From contig NC_071332.1 in NCBI RefSeq assembly GCF_010183535.1, forward strand, positions 6,758,001-6,822,000: a stretch of DNA of 64,000 nt, written 5' to 3'. The first letter of the stretch is position 1. Each line of letters begins with the position of its first letter. Source of the stretch: Caenorhabditis remanei. Taxonomy: Eukaryota; Nematoda; Chromadorea; Rhabditida; Rhabditidae. The notes under the pieces are model-generated. The model was not told the origin of the DNA. It was given only the letters and a program-made list of their open reading frames with translations, and did not search any database. This document shows, in pieces, positions 9,022 through 21,755 of this stretch. A program made the translations under genes and the position numbers.

Positions 9022-12000
9022 TTACAACTTGTTCTTGGCTAGTCGATGCCTCTTGCGAAGACAGCAAACTCCTTGCATACACTGAGAATATCCACTTCCA
9101 CATCCACATGATCCACCGACTTGTTGGCACATTGTGATGGCTGGAGCCTGTACGAATTGGTACTGTTGGATACATGATTGCTGGCAGGATGGTTGACATT
9201 GTGGAACACATTGGAGTACTGGTGGAGCCTGAAAAGTAATAATAGGGCAACATATTACACAGGTCTAGAAATTCAATTATTTAGATTAATGTCAGAATTA
9301 ATTAAAACTGATTACCTGACAAGCCTGTCCACAAATTGGATTAGACTGAACAACAATCACTTGCTGATTGTTGTTATTTCCACATGATTGTTGGCAACTG
9401 TTTTGGCAGGCAGAGACGCATTGGACGTTTGATCCGCAGGTTTGCTGGAAGTCTCAGTGTCAGTTTCATTTCCTAGACTACAGTAACCTACCTGACACTG
9501 TGGCTGACAGGCTTGAACACAGTTGTTTTGTTGTGGTTGCTGAACGACAATCACTGGTTGAGATTGCTGTCCGCAGGTCTGTTGGCAACTTGGGATACAG
9601 GCTTGAACGCATTGAGTGTTGCTTCCGCAGGAGGATTGGCATGATGGCTGGCAAGCGGACTGACAGATATTCTGTGTCTGAATGCATTGCTGACTGCAAG
9701 ATGGTTGGCAGGCAGATGGACAGGATGGTTGAGCATCTTGAACGACTACAACTGGTTGCTGTTGTTGAACACAGGAAGATTCACAGCTTGGAAGGCAAGC
9801 TTGAACACATTGAGCATTAGAACTGCACGATGATTGACAGGATGGTTGGCAGGCAGCAGCGCAGATGGTTTGTTGTTGAACACATTGTGGAGTACATTGT
9901 GGCATACAGGAAGAAGCACAAGTATTTGAAGATGAAGATGATGGTTGAACGACGACGATTTGAGCTTGTTGTTGCTCGACGCAGGAAGAGGAGCACATTG
10001 GTTGACAAGCTGGGGCACAGGCCTGGAGTTTCATTTAGAGTTGGAATTGTTGCTTTTTTTGAAATGGTTAATTTCACTTACCTGTTGGACGCAACTTGGT
10101 TGGCAAGCTGGCATGCAAGATGAGGTACATTGTTGCTGTGGTGGCTGGACGACAACAATTTGTGCCTGTTGTTGTTCGACACATTGGGAAGAGCACATTG
10201 GTTGGCAAGCTGGAGCACAAGCCTGAAATTTGGAAAAGTCAGAATCTGAAAATGAAGGAAAAAGAGTCTCACCGCCTGAACACAAGATGGTTGACAGGAT
10301 GGCATACAGGAAGAAGCGCACTGGTTCTGTTGGTTTTGTTGGACAACAACAACTTGTGGTTGATTGTTTCCACAGTTATTTCCAGAGCATCCATTGGTGC
10401 AGGATGGGAGACAAGCTGGCATGCAGGATGGAGCACATTGTTGCTGTGGTTGTTGGACAACGATGATTTGTTGCTGTTGTTGCTCGACGCATGAGTTTGA
10501 GCACATTGGCTGGCAGGCTGGGGCGCAGGCCTGGAAAGAAAATTCAAGCTGAGAGAAAATCTACTTATTGCAGATGTAGCTCCAGATTTTTATCTAAGTA
10601 TTAGTAATGTAGGAAACCGAATAAAACTAGAACCTGTAGGTTCGCATGAATGAATCAACACTCCCTCTCAATAAGACTGAACCGAGGAATTCAATTCCTT
10701 TCTCTAATACAAAAGTTGCCTACTAATATCCAACCTGTTGAACGCATGATGGCTGACAAGATGGCATGCAAGACGAAGCACACTGTTGCTGTGGCTGTTG
10801 CACGACAATGATCTGTTGCTGTTGCTGCTGAACACACGAATTCGAGCACATTGGTTGACAGGCTGGAGCGCATGACTGAAAATTTGTGTTTCTTAATTGA
10901 GATTTGAAACTTTTTTCGTAAAAACTCACACTCTGAACACAAGATGGCAGACAGGCTGGCATACACTGGGATGAGCATTGCTGTTGTGGTTGTTGGACAA
11001 CGATGATCTGAAATGGAATAATAAGTTTTGAATAGTTTGGGAACACCTCTAAAAGTACCTGTGGCTGAGACTGTTGCTGGCACTGATTGCAAGAAACTTG
11101 ATAGCTCAATGCACCACATCCACACGAAGAATATTGCATTTGGAGGGTTCCACAATCACAAGATGGGCTGGAGATGGATGGGCAACCGCATTGGGTTTGG
11201 AGCATGTTGGCACAGTCGCATTGTTGAACCTGAAGAGTTTTTTAAATTTTTTATTGAGAGATAAAGTTTGATGGAGGCACTGTAGAGCTAAAGTAGCTAC
11301 AGTAAGCCATAGGAATAATCTACAAAAACTGGCACAAGACAGAACAACCTCAGCAAGAATTCATATGCAATATAACTGATAATCCCAGCTCTGGAACAGT
11401 CGGAAAATCTAATTCCCTGATGTCGCACCTCCCTGCATACCAAAATCCTCAACTCACCTGAATCTGAAGAGCAGCACAATTGCATTGAGACTGAACTTGT
11501 TGTGGACAGCAAGAGTTTTGAGCAGCAAAGCAGCATTGACGTTTTGCTCTACTCACAGCCGCCGTCTCATTTCTTGTTTCAGGTCCCTCTTTCTCTTTGA
11601 CCTGAAAAAGGATATATCCATATTCGGATGTTTGTCTCTATTTTGTTTGTGTCAACAATCCACACTTTTTGACAGTCTCTTTTCTTCGTTCAAATCTCTT
11701 TCGGATATATCTTTTCATGCGATTTCTTTCTCTCTTTCTCTCTTCATCTCGAACAAAAACTATGCGATCTCCGGGTGAGTCAAAAAGAAGAAGAAGAAGC
11801 AGAAGTCATGAGATATGGAGAGCGAGAAAGAAAACAAAATGAACAGTCGTCCTGGTGCGTGTTGAGTAAATACAGACAAACACATTACGCGGGTTGCACA
11901 CACTATTTTGGCTTCTGTGTCCACTTTAACCCCGCAGCTGAACGGGAAAGAAGAGGGCGAAAGTTTTGCATGCTCATCTCATCAAGCGGAGCTGTACGAA

Positions 12001-13056
12001 TATTTCAAAATCAAACTTTTTGAAAACTGTTTGAAAAATCGAACTTTGCAGATTGGTTTTTGAAGGACTGAATCGGGAAAAAAAAGCTGGAAAGGAAATT
12101 TCTAGTGGATTTTGAGGATTACGGTAGATGACTGAATACTCAAAAAAACGAATTTTAAAAACACATTTTCAGTGTGGAAGCTGTGAAAATGAGTTGTTAA
12201 TCTTTTTGTTTTGAACAAAAAACTGGAAAAAATGAACATTCTAAAACCTGCAGCTGGTATAATTCGGAAAAAAATTGATTTCTGATCATTATCGGGTACT
12301 TAAAATCAAATCTAGCTTTTCAGAATTTTAAGCGACTTTTCTGGTTCTGAAAGGCTTAATTTGCTGAAACATCTGAATCCGGTTCCGCTAAAATCTCAAA
12401 ATTCTCAAAGGAGCTAGACCGAAAGCATTTGTTTTTTTTGTTGGAGTTCTCTTATTCGAGTTTATCGGGATATCCACTTAGAAAATATGCGTTATTAAAC
12501 TTTTCCTAACCCATTTCAATCATCAAAATCTTATATTCATTCCAGAAATTTTCCAGTCTAGACATTTCCAAAAAACCAGAATTCTCAGAAACCCTGAAAT
12601 CGCGGAGCTTATTGACCAACACCCAGATTCTCCAGAAAAGTGTGTTTTGTGATTTCCTAAACTAGACAATCTTGTTCGCCTTCCCCATGTCTATACAGTG
12701 ATTTAAACCTCTTGATCTCAGAAAGTGTGGCCGGTGGGTGACTAGCCAAACACGTTTTGTTTCCGAGCACTGCTTTTTCTTGTATAACAAGAAAGAAAAT
12801 ACAAAAACCAAGTGCAAACAAGCTGGACATGTTTTTTTCGTTTTGTTTTTTTTTCGACTTCTTTTGGAATTCACGGAAATTGACGAACCTCTTCTGTACC
12901 CTTGCTCGCTGTAGTCGTCGTCGTCGATTCTGATGTCGTAGTTTCGGAAGTTCCGGGGGTTGTGGAAGGAGTGGGTTTAGTTGTTTCTTCTGTAGTCGTG
13001 GCAGCGTATGAGCTAACCACTAGAAGGGCGAACAGCAAAGGTTGCCAGCGCACCAT
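9022..13056 (-). CDS. Secreted Cys/Gln-repeat protein (abu/pqn-like), 10 exons, 655 aa
   Basis: Exons (minus): 13056-12889, 11601-11458, 11229-11059, 11007-10930, 10875-10735, 10530-10273, 10222-10082, 10022-9492, 9444-9316, 9228-9022. All nine introns are phase 0. Exon 1 encodes a signal peptide (MVRWQPLLFALLVVSSYA) and a Thr/Ser-rich linker. Exon 2 adds an acidic stretch and a dibasic site (SRAKR) before the Cys-rich part, suggesting furin-type cleavage. The rest is repeats built from CAPACQPMCS, a poly-Gln run, IIVVQQPQQQ, and CASSCMPSCQPSCVQ, with Cys mostly spaced every fourth residue. The end is basic (CCLRKRHRLAKNKL). Composition and Cys spacing resemble the nematode abu/pqn proteins linked to pharyngeal cuticle; that assignment is inference. 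Exon 1 is joined across a 1.29-kb intron by a GTTCGT donor, the least certain part of the model. Confidence 0.8.
11602..12888 (-). other. First intron of the Cys/Gln-repeat gene
   Basis: 1.29 kb between the signal-peptide exon and the acidic/dibasic exon. AT-rich, with pyrimidine runs near 11640-11760; no reading frame with coding support was found. It could hold regulatory sequence. Confidence 0.5.
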
Positions 13057-15371
13057 TCAGCCTGAATAGACTAGATGATGTGGTGGATTCAGAAGCAATA
13101 TGTAAGAAAGGGTACAGTAATATTTCAAGAAGTAATCGTTTCAGAAAACTTTAGAAAGATGTTGAAAAATGAGTTGAAATAAAAGTTGAAATAAAAAACA
13201 GGTGACTACACAAGGAAAAAGAAGGAAAAGGAGAACATGACGAAAACGAAATAAAGTGAAGCCAGTTTCGAGCCGAAGTGGACATTGTGCTTGTGTGTGT
13301 GCTTATTTGCTGCTTGGAGCTGGACAGTATTGAGGGGTCAGAGGACTAGAGACATAGGAATTGAGAGACTCTCTCCCTCACTCTCCCCCCTGAAGGCGCC
13401 AGCTCCTCCCTCCATTTCGGAAACCTCTGGGAAGAGAATATGGAGAAGAAGATAACTGACAACACACAGACACACTGAAGAAGGGAGGGACCGAGTTAAG
13501 GAAGAAGGGAGGAGGAGGAGAGACTGTCCAACCCCATTTCGGCTTGTTTTTAGACGGAGCCATCCGAGATTGCCGAGTTAAAAATAGCGAGAGGTGTGGT
13601 TGGGTTTTGAGGAAAAAGGGAAGATGGTGACAAGGCTAAGACAAGAGCCAAAATGCGTACAAGAATATTGTTGTTTTCAAGTATTTGTATAGTCAAAAGG
13701 GTATGAAAAAAAAGGAAGAAGAAGGGTGAAAGATGGGGTAAGGAGTTGCAAGAATTTGCAGAGAATGTGAAAAACTGGACATCTTTGAGGAGTTTCGAGA
13801 AATCGTTGAAGTGGTTATTATATATTTTTCTGAAAGATCAAATCTAGATCTACAACTTTGTAGTTGACAACTTTTTTGTAAAACTTGAAACTGGAGAGAT
13901 CTTATCTTCAGAATATCAGCTCGGACCAAAATCCGTCTATCTTTATCGCTTTGTATCTTCTCGAGGAGGGTTTGCGTGAAAGATTTGGTAACTGTTAAAA
14001 TAAAAAGCTAGATTAGTAAATTACATATACAAAACTTCAAGGCAAAAAGCCGGTATATAGCAGAGTTCAATTTTCATAGATATTTGCAAGAGGGCGGAGA
14101 GTACTGTAGCTAAAAGAATAACCATGTACAGTAATTGAAATGTTTTAAAGCTATCATTAAATCTGGCTTCCATCTTTCAATTCTTAAGATTTCAGTTTTC
14201 ATCTTCAGTGAGGCTGGGGTTCCGTCGGCGCTTCAAATTAGCTGAAAACCTTTAATTCTTGGCTGATTTACACAGATCGAACCAATGTTGATTGATTCGA
14301 AGAGCAATTTTTAATTTCTACAAAAAAAAGACGTGGAATTCTGAAAAAGTTCTCGCAGTTTTTTCCTCTCAAATTCTCAAAGTTCGCAATATTTTCTAGT
14401 CTCCACAACTTCCGATCTGTCGTTTTTCCTTCATAATCCGCAACGTCAAAACTTGTTCAAATATTACATCGACTCGTCGGTTTAATTAAAATATATCATT
14501 CGTTTCGTAATAAGTGCAAATAACTAAAACGTTCTTGATAAGGAGCGCACCCTCCTTCCCTCCAAATCGGTTTCACTGCTGCGGCATGTTCTCTCTTGAG
14601 TGTGCTTACCTCTTGGGACTCGTGTCTTTCTCAAGAGTTTCGAAAATTTCGCGAAATGATGTTCTCCTCGTTTCCCGAAAATTATCATCTATCTTTTTCA
14701 GGTATACAAAGTTTCTATCTTTTCTTCGGACTGGAGAGCACCACCAATATGACCCTTGGCCTATCGCGTTGCTCAGTCTCCGGAGCTCTCTTCGCACCGA
14801 ACAACTCCGTAATAATCCGTTTGACTCGTGGGGGCTCGCGGAGTGAGGAGCGGCGGCGGCGACGCGAGAAAATCCTGAAACTGAATTGGAAACAATAGCA
14901 ACAGATAGAGGGTCACATCGTGTGTCTATTCGGGAGAAGACTTCCCAAATGAGTTTGCAGTTCAGATTTAAATGAGAAATAACAAACACTACCTGCTGCT
15001 TTGAGGAGGGGGAATACTGTTTCTACAGAAGAAAGAGGGTGAGACTCATACAATAAAGGGGAGAATCACGCATTGCTAATCTAATCTGTGGCGATGATCA
15101 CACGAATTATTATATGAATCTTGGGTTTATTTTAAAAACTGAGTCTGATCATCAGTGGGAAATCGAATCGAAATAAAAACAGAAATTTGGAATCAAGATG
15201 AAGGGAGAAAATGACGAGAACATTACGACAGTGTTTAATAAAATAGTGGGAAAAGTTACTTTGTGACAAGGGAGAATCGAATTTGAGTTTAATAAGAAGA
15301 AAACAGGAATTATTTTTCAAATAAAATTATTTTTTGTGCAATCCGGGGAACATTGTATGAAATGACCGAAA
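13057..15371. other. Intergenic region, upstream of the Cys/Gln gene and downstream of the PRPF39-like gene
   Basis: Likely holds the promoter of the 13056 gene. Purine-rich tracts occur around 13190-13240 and 13480-13530. A comparatively GC-rich block at about 14560-14870 is open in several frames on both strands (longest 14989-14606 minus, 127 codons) but shows no domain, consistent codon use or splice partners. No RNA gene recognised. Confidence 0.45.
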
Positions 15372-18344
15372 TTACATCGTTGAAGATGTTGGTTCGATTA
15401 GAGTCAACTGAACTGCCGGTTGAGCTGGATTCATGTATGTCATCGGTTGTATTTGCTGCATTGGCATCATTGGCACTATAATTGGTTACATTCAGAAAGT
15501 TTATTTTGAAAATAATGCTTACTCATGTTCATCGCTGGCTGTTGCATTTGTGGTGCATAAACCATCGGCGGCGGTTGTTGTGGTGGCATTGCTGCTGGCT
15601 GTAGAGTTCTGTAAATTGTAAAATTTGAAACAAATTATTTGAAACAAGAAAACGTACGCTCTATTCGGATCATTGATGAACCTAGTTCTAATGGTCACAC
15701 TATCCGGTAATTGACCCAGAAGATTGTAATGATAGTCACGGTGGTCTTCAATTCTGAAAAACGACATAATATATTTCGAACGCCAAGAACATGTTAGTTA
15801 CGCTTGAATGTTGTTGCCGAGCTCCTCCAAATAATCAAGTTTTCGTTGACTGAATCGAACTTTATCTTCAAGTCTCAAATTACTGTCCAGTGCAAGGTCA
15901 AACGACTGGATCACGTCCAACTCTGTCATCGATTCAGAAGTGTATGCAATATCCACATATTGGCTGTATAGTTGCAAATTGAATTGATCTACTGACACTG
16001 CTTTCTTTAGCACTTTTTGGGCAAGTTTAGCATCCCGACGTGATTTGAGATGATATCTGGCAAGTTTCAGACTATAGAATGAGTGAAGATTCGGAGATGC
16101 TTGAGAATCTTTTATAAGTGCTTCGTATTGATTCAACACATATTCCGATGCGGTTCCACCTTCTTTCTCAGCTTTCCGGCGTAATATTCCAAGGTAACGG
16201 AGTTCGAGGAGAACATATCCTGGGTATTCACGACGGAAAGTGTCAAGAACTTTCAGTGCCTCATCGAAGTTTTCTGCGGCTTCTTCGAATCCAGACTGGC
16301 TCAGAACCAAGTTCAGCGAAGTTGGACAGTGTGTTTTAGCTTTCAAATAAACTTCACGGCATTTGGACTTTGACTTGTATGTTTTCCACATCCAACGAGC
16401 ATATTTTATCCAGAACTCTTCGTAAAGAGCACAAGGAATGAGGCATCGATCGAAGAGTATTTTGATACGATCCTCTTGTCCTTGTCTGATTTCGAAATCT
16501 AAATAAGACAACCAATTGAACAGTTGAGGATAATCGAGTGGTTTGACGTGGAAATATGGCCGCTTGATGTTGATTTCGAATCCTGAGCGTATCTCGCACT
16601 CCTTCATATTCCTCTCGTAGATCTTACTACGTCGAGCAATAATTTCCGAACGGATGAGTTGAAGAGCTGTTGGGTCATGCTGAATACTGTTGACATTGAC
16701 TGGGAAAGTTCCTTCTCCTGACTCGTTAACGATGTTCAACATTCCATTTTCACCGGTCTGACATATGTAGCTCAATTGAACTTGATGAACGAGTTCACCA
16801 ATCTGAAACGTTGCTTTACGAATAAGGTTCACACGAGTATCTACATACCGGCTTATCGAGTTGTTTGCAAACCATTTTCATGATTTCTTCGTATTCCCGA
16901 TCATTGAGCAGCAAATGTGGTTCAATTGTATTCAAGTACTGAACGTAACGCTCAAGATGTGATGGTGCATGGAACGTTGGAGTTGAGAGAAGCTTATCGA
17001 AAAGAATTCCAATTCGTTTGCAATTAGCTTTGGAACTTCCTCTGCAAAGTTCATCTATGTAAACGGCTCTCTCGAATCCGATAGCTTCTAGCCAAAGACG
17101 ATCACTTTGATATTCGAGTCCAGCAATTTCGATAGCTCTGGCGTACAAGCTGAAAATATGTGCAATAAGCAATTATAAAACTAAACGAGCACGAGAAAAC
17201 TTACTCTCTCAGTGAGGCCGGCGGAAAGTTTTTAATATTCTTCACATCTGCAGTGTATCCCAACCAGAGATCAATCGACAATGGAATACTGATGATTCCC
17301 TTCTCCCAAACCGCTTTTGCCTCTGCAATATTTCCCATCTTCTTCTCATATTCTGCATACTTCTGCCAGAATCCATAGCAATTTGGGTATCTCGACAGGA
17401 ATGCCCGATATTTCTCACGAGCGTATTCGACATCTTCCTGTAACTGATTCGCTTTTTAATGTTCAATATTCTAATGAGAAAACATACATTTTGATCGACT
17501 TTCGCCAAAATGTTCACCCAATTGTCGAAATCTGCAACATCTATTGGCGGAGTTCCGAAGTGACTTGCTACTGATGGTCGTGTCATCAACGAAGTGTCTT
17601 TGTAGTCAGAACCATGTCTACTACTTCGCGGTCGTTGAGATCCTTCTGATCGTCGATGACGAGACGAATTCGAACGGCTGAAACTATTGGGTATTGGTTA
17701 ATTTCTAAAGTTCATTGTCATGCATAACATATAAAATGATGTTGAAAGAAACATAATTAGATTATTATTATTATTATCAGTTCTCTTCGTTGTTCGACCG
17801 CAAACATCCCCAGCTCGTGTGTGCGTGTCCCTTCCCTTCACTCGAAATGCTAAATTCGGGTTTACATAACTAAGCGGCTGGTTTTTATTTTATTATTTTT
17901 TACAAAATGTACAACATAAATAAATTATTTATCACTTTCTCATGTGCTCAGATTCGGAGAACGTTGAAGTGCGGAAACGAACGCAAACCTTTTCTGTAAA
18001 AATGAGGACTTATGCAATGAACGCATACCAATGGCGTTGAGTTTCTGATTTTTTTCAACTGATTACTATCAATTTTTCGAGTAGAAAAACCGTTGTTTTC
18101 ATGATATCACAAGAGTGGAACACCTAGAAACCACATGCACACTAAAAACGAAAACAATGAACCTACCTTCTCCTTCGTCGATCCCGATCGGAATCCCGGT
18201 GTCTGTCGTCGCGACGTCGATGGGAATCCTCCTTCTTTCTGTTTAAAAAAACTTTTAATCAACTTTATATTAATTCGAGACGAACCTGCTCGACCGATGA
18301 TAATCATCGGAGTCTGAACTGGACCTGGATCTGTCACGCCCCAT
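15372..18344 (-). CDS. Pre-mRNA-processing factor 39 (PRPF39)-like, HAT-repeat protein, 713 aa
   Basis: Nine exons (minus): 18344-18286, 18238-18167, 17677-17488, 17437-17205, 17149-16849, 16802-15802, 15753-15658, 15608-15523, 15475-15372; phases close to 713 residues. Residues 1-75 are Arg/Ser-rich (MGRDRSRSSSDSDDYHRSSR). From about residue 95 (DFDNWVNILAKVDQN) the protein is a series of HAT helices, e.g. FWQKYAEYEK, LWLEAIGFERAVYIDELCRG, FWIKYARWMWKTY, LRYLGILRRKAEKEGG. The tail (about 645-713) is Pro/Gln/Met-rich. PRPF39/Prp39 binds U1 snRNP and helps 5' splice-site recognition in the nucleus. The ATG follows immediately on a TTTCAG acceptor, 280 bp behind the HMG-CoA synthase stop on the same strand, as for a downstream operon gene. 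Confidence 0.9.
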
Positions 18345-18624
18345 CTGAAATCCAGCAGTTACAGAATAAGAACCTTGAAAAAAAGCTGGCAGTAGTTCAG
18401 ATATCAAAGTGTATTTCAACACATTGAAAGCGAGTATGTAAAATATGTGAAAAAAAATTAACTCGTTTATCATAATTTAAAAAAAACGAATCGAAAAAGA
18501 ACCCTACAGAATGCATGAAAACAGTAACAAGCAATAGACACCCTATGAAATGGGATAAGGCGATAATAAACGACTCGATAAAATTAAAAACTGAACAAGA
18601 AAAAAACAAAAAGCAAAGGCAGTT
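18345..18624 (-). promoter_or_regulatory. Short intergenic spacer with trans-splice acceptor (candidate operon junction)
   Basis: Between the HMG-CoA synthase stop (18625) and the PRPF39-like ATG (18344), both on the minus strand. The acceptor GGATTTCAG abuts the ATG exactly, with T-rich tracts upstream on that strand (around 18445-18490). This fits a nematode operon junction processed by SL2-type trans-splicing. No canonical AATAAA is obvious for the upstream gene, so the inference is moderate. Confidence 0.5.
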
Positions 18625-20350
18625 TCAGTGATGAATCCCGTTTCCGTTCGAGAGCACTTTCGTTGGCTCTTCGTGAAGTGTGTATGTTCTCCGATAAAGT
18701 TCATCCATGTTGTCAAGGAAGTAAGTATTAGGGAATAATGATGACTCGGATGATGTTTTTGGTACTTTTGGGAACTCTGAAAATGAAAAAATGAGCATTG
18801 AAGTTTTTTTTCAAAGTTGCTCACCGTTTGAGTGAAGGAAGTTTTCCCGTTTCTTCAATGTTTTCGTAAACTCTTCTGCGCTAAATTGTTGCCTAGAATC
18901 CAATCGTTTAATACATTGCTTGGCTACGTCTCGAATCTTTTCCAAATTGGGTGTTTGTCGAACTCTGCCAGGGAAAATGGCAGATGCGAGGCCGCTGCCA
19001 TATGCGAAGAATAAAATGTTATGTTCTTCAGTTGTACTGAAAATTTTGAATAATATAAAAAGAAACCGTAATATAAACTACCATTTATCGGAGGCGAGAT
19101 ATGCCAAAAGTTGAGCAAAAAGTGATGGAGTGTACATGTTTCCAATTCTCCGGTTGAAAACCAGATATGGGTCAGTTTTATTTTTCCAAACTTCAGATGA
19201 TAACTCGATCATTCTCGTCATTCCTGCTCGGTCATTTGCGTCAAGTTTATTTTCAACACCATTACCATTCCTAAAACATGAAAATTCTCCTATTCTTTAG
19301 AATCTAAATAAACTCACTGGTCTTTGTGGCGGAGATGCGAATCTGTGTAATTCATAACTGCCAACCCTTTCTGAACCATTTTTGTGAAAGGCGAATGAAA
19401 AAATACTGCATCGAATGAGTTCAATCCGTCAATTCCAGTAACATGGCGAGCGACCTTTTCCATGAAATGTGTATATGTTTGTCGAACAGCTTCCAAGTAA
19501 GAAGCCAGAGAAAGTGATCCATCTACAACAGGATACTCGCTAGCTGTGGCCGCTGAAAATAATTATACTTTCATTAACACACTAAATTGCTATTGAACAC
19601 TCACTGATTGGTTTAAAGAAATCCCACGTGTTTTTCATGTGGCAAGCTGAGAACTGCCGATCGATCGGAATCGTTGCATTCGGACAAATGAGAAAAGCTA
19701 TGGCCCCAGCTCCTCCTGTACATCTGGCAGGCCCATCTTCGTAAATAGCGATATCAGCTATAACAACAATAGCATTCTTCTTATCAACAGGGTGATTGAC
19801 TGTTACCCAGTCAATCGCGTGTAACAAGGCCTGACAATACACTTTTACAAAACAAAAAATTAGAAACTACTCACTTGTGCACCTCCGAAACAGGCATTCT
19901 TGATGTCAACGCCCTCGATATCAGAGTTATCAGGGAAAAGATCCATGAGCGCCGTCTTCACACTTTTACTTTTATCGATCATTGTTTCCGTACCTACAAC
20001 GAGGCAGCCAATCGAATCAGTCGGAATCTGAATAATTCTCAACTACAAACAAAAATTTACAAGAAACGGATACCTTATATGTTTGTAAAAGTTGCCGAGT
20101 GACTGTGAGAGAAATTGAGACAACATCTTCATTATCAGAGCAGAAACCCATTTGCTGTTGTCCGAGTCCGATGGTATACTTCCCACTAGGGATATTATTA
20201 TACTACAAATTTAAAATTTTTAGAAGAACGATAAATTATTTGTACCTCCTCTAAATCTGATTGTTCCACATAATTTTGTGGAAAGTACAACTCGATTGCT
20301 CCAATTCCAACATCAGTGACCGGTGTGAAGGAGCAACGACCCAGGCTCAT
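18625..20350 (-). CDS. hmgs-1: Hydroxymethylglutaryl-CoA synthase, 466 aa
   Basis: Eight exons (minus): 20350-20246, 20202-20074, 20027-19875, 19830-19605, 19552-19318, 19270-19082, 19036-18825, 18776-18625. It condenses acetyl-CoA with acetoacetyl-CoA to HMG-CoA for the mevalonate pathway. Family marks in order: [14 protein letters not shown] (about 11-24), [17 protein letters not shown], the GTET motif with the catalytic Glu near 92, KNACFGGAQ with the nucleophile Cys near 124, [18 protein letters not shown], the [10 protein letters not shown] motif with the catalytic His near 257, and [14 protein letters not shown]. All three catalytic residues are present and the length fits the family. 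No mitochondrial leader is seen, so a cytosolic location is likely. A TTTCAG acceptor two bases before the ATG suggests a spliced leader. Confidence 0.95.
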
Positions 20351-20681
20351 ATCTGAAATTCAGTGAGAATATTAACTTGATGCTAAAAATGTTATATTTA
20401 TATATGGAGACAAAGTTCATAAAACAATGATGAAATTCATGACGAAATGTATGCTACACCCCAAAAATTATATGAGTAACTGATAACATTTGTTTGAAAA
20501 ATAAATATGCCCGTAAATGTCGTCGAGTTCAACGTCGCATCTCTTCCGTTCGAGACCTGCCTTTGGCAGCATTTACGAGACCGCTGTGTAGTCCTCTCGG
20601 ACAAGACTAACCAAAGACATTTTTTGCGGACTCGCAAACTTTGCATAATTTCCTGATAAGAAATCTCAATTAGCTTCAAAA
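20351..20681. promoter_or_regulatory. Shared upstream region of divergent HMG-CoA synthase and ELP6-like genes
   Basis: 331 bp separate the two divergent start codons, so it probably acts as a bidirectional promoter. A trans-splice acceptor for the minus-strand gene lies at 20353-20359. Frames inside have no coding support. No specific transcription-factor site is claimed. Confidence 0.5.
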
Positions 20682-21475
20682 ATGCTAAAAATTTTAAAAG
20701 GACAAGAAGAATCGATGACAGGGCTCATTGTGTGTGAAGAGACAGGCAATGCGTCATCTCTGCCTCTCGTCCTTCATTTCCTCTCAGCGGCTTCGACATC
20801 TAATCAAAAGGTCACTATTGTGACGAGCAAGCTTACTGAAACAAATTATAAGTAAGTCCATAAACTGGCTTTTTATATCAATAATTTGAATTTCAGATTG
20901 ATCTGTTCGAAAGCTGGAGTTCGATGGAACCCTTCACAAATCAGTTTCATAGAAATTCTGCAACCGTTTGGATCGTTTGATGTCGCAGCCAAAGAAATTA
21001 TGGATAATCTTTACCCAGTATGTTTTAAAGGAAGCTTGCCCCTTTAATAAGCTCTTGACATTAAGAAAATCTCGGAAACTACACCCTCCGTTCTTCTTTT
21101 CGATGACGTTTCACTTTTCGAACAATTCGGAGCGACAGGAGTGGAAGTGACTGTTTTTGTGCACACATTGTATTCACATCTGAAGTCACTCTCAACAGGG
21201 CCAGTTATCCTATTCGCACCGTTCTCTGTCGCATCGCCTGCTACAAATATCCTGCGCAGCCGATGTCGGGTGTTCGCTCAAACGACACCAGTTGGTCATG
21301 GATTTGGAAAAGATGCATCATCAAAGGTACAAACTTTGCTCGAAATATAAGTAACCTTACTTTAAAACTTGAGGTTGTTCTTACCATCAAATCTCCATCT
21401 GCTCCAACGACGAAAAAGGGAATTCTTCTCTCCGGCGAGCGAACAATAAACGGAACTTGGGTTTCTGTTGAGTAG
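20682..21475 (+). CDS. Elongator complex protein 6 (ELP6)-like, 217 aa
   Basis: Four exons: 20682-20851, 20897-21017, 21066-21326, 21374-21475; the last two introns (48 and 47 bp) have weaker acceptors (TTAAG, TTGAG), so those borders are less sure. The protein has a RecA-like fold without nucleotide-binding motifs: ESMTGLIVCEETGNASSLPL, KVTIVTSKLTETNYK, SVLLFDDVSLFEQFG, HTLYSHLKSL, GPVILFAP, then beta strands to GERTINGTWVSVE. ELP6 forms a hetero-hexameric ring with ELP4 and ELP5 in Elongator, needed for wobble-uridine tRNA modification. The family call rests on general pattern and length (ELP6 is usually 230-270 aa). Confidence 0.7.
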
Positions 21476-21755
21476 ACGCGTCTTTGTTTTTGTTATATTA
21501 AGATTGTTCAATTTGTTTTCGTTATAAACTAACTCTTTATTTTAATCTTTATAATCATCATAACAAGAAAACAACACGACAGTTTCAAAAATTCAGACAG
21601 GGGATACAGGCTTCAACATTCATCCGTTACACGTATTATTCTATTTTAGCCTGATTTTTAAGGAAAGGGGGATCAAAGGGAGAAGGACACCGAGACAAAA
21701 GAAGAATGCGCTAGATTTGATTAAATTAGAAAAAACCTATATTATGTAGAGGTAA

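Noticed and set aside
9368..10506. Several long frames on both strands in the Cys/Gln region
   Set aside because: They are shadows of the repetitive exons; only the frame with phase-0 introns and a regular Cys pattern holds together across ten exons.
14606..14989. 127-codon minus-strand frame and overlapping plus-strand frames (14514-14898)
   Set aside because: Open frames occur on both strands in the same GC-richer block. None has a recognisable domain, splice partners in phase or consistent codon use, so the openness is probably compositional.
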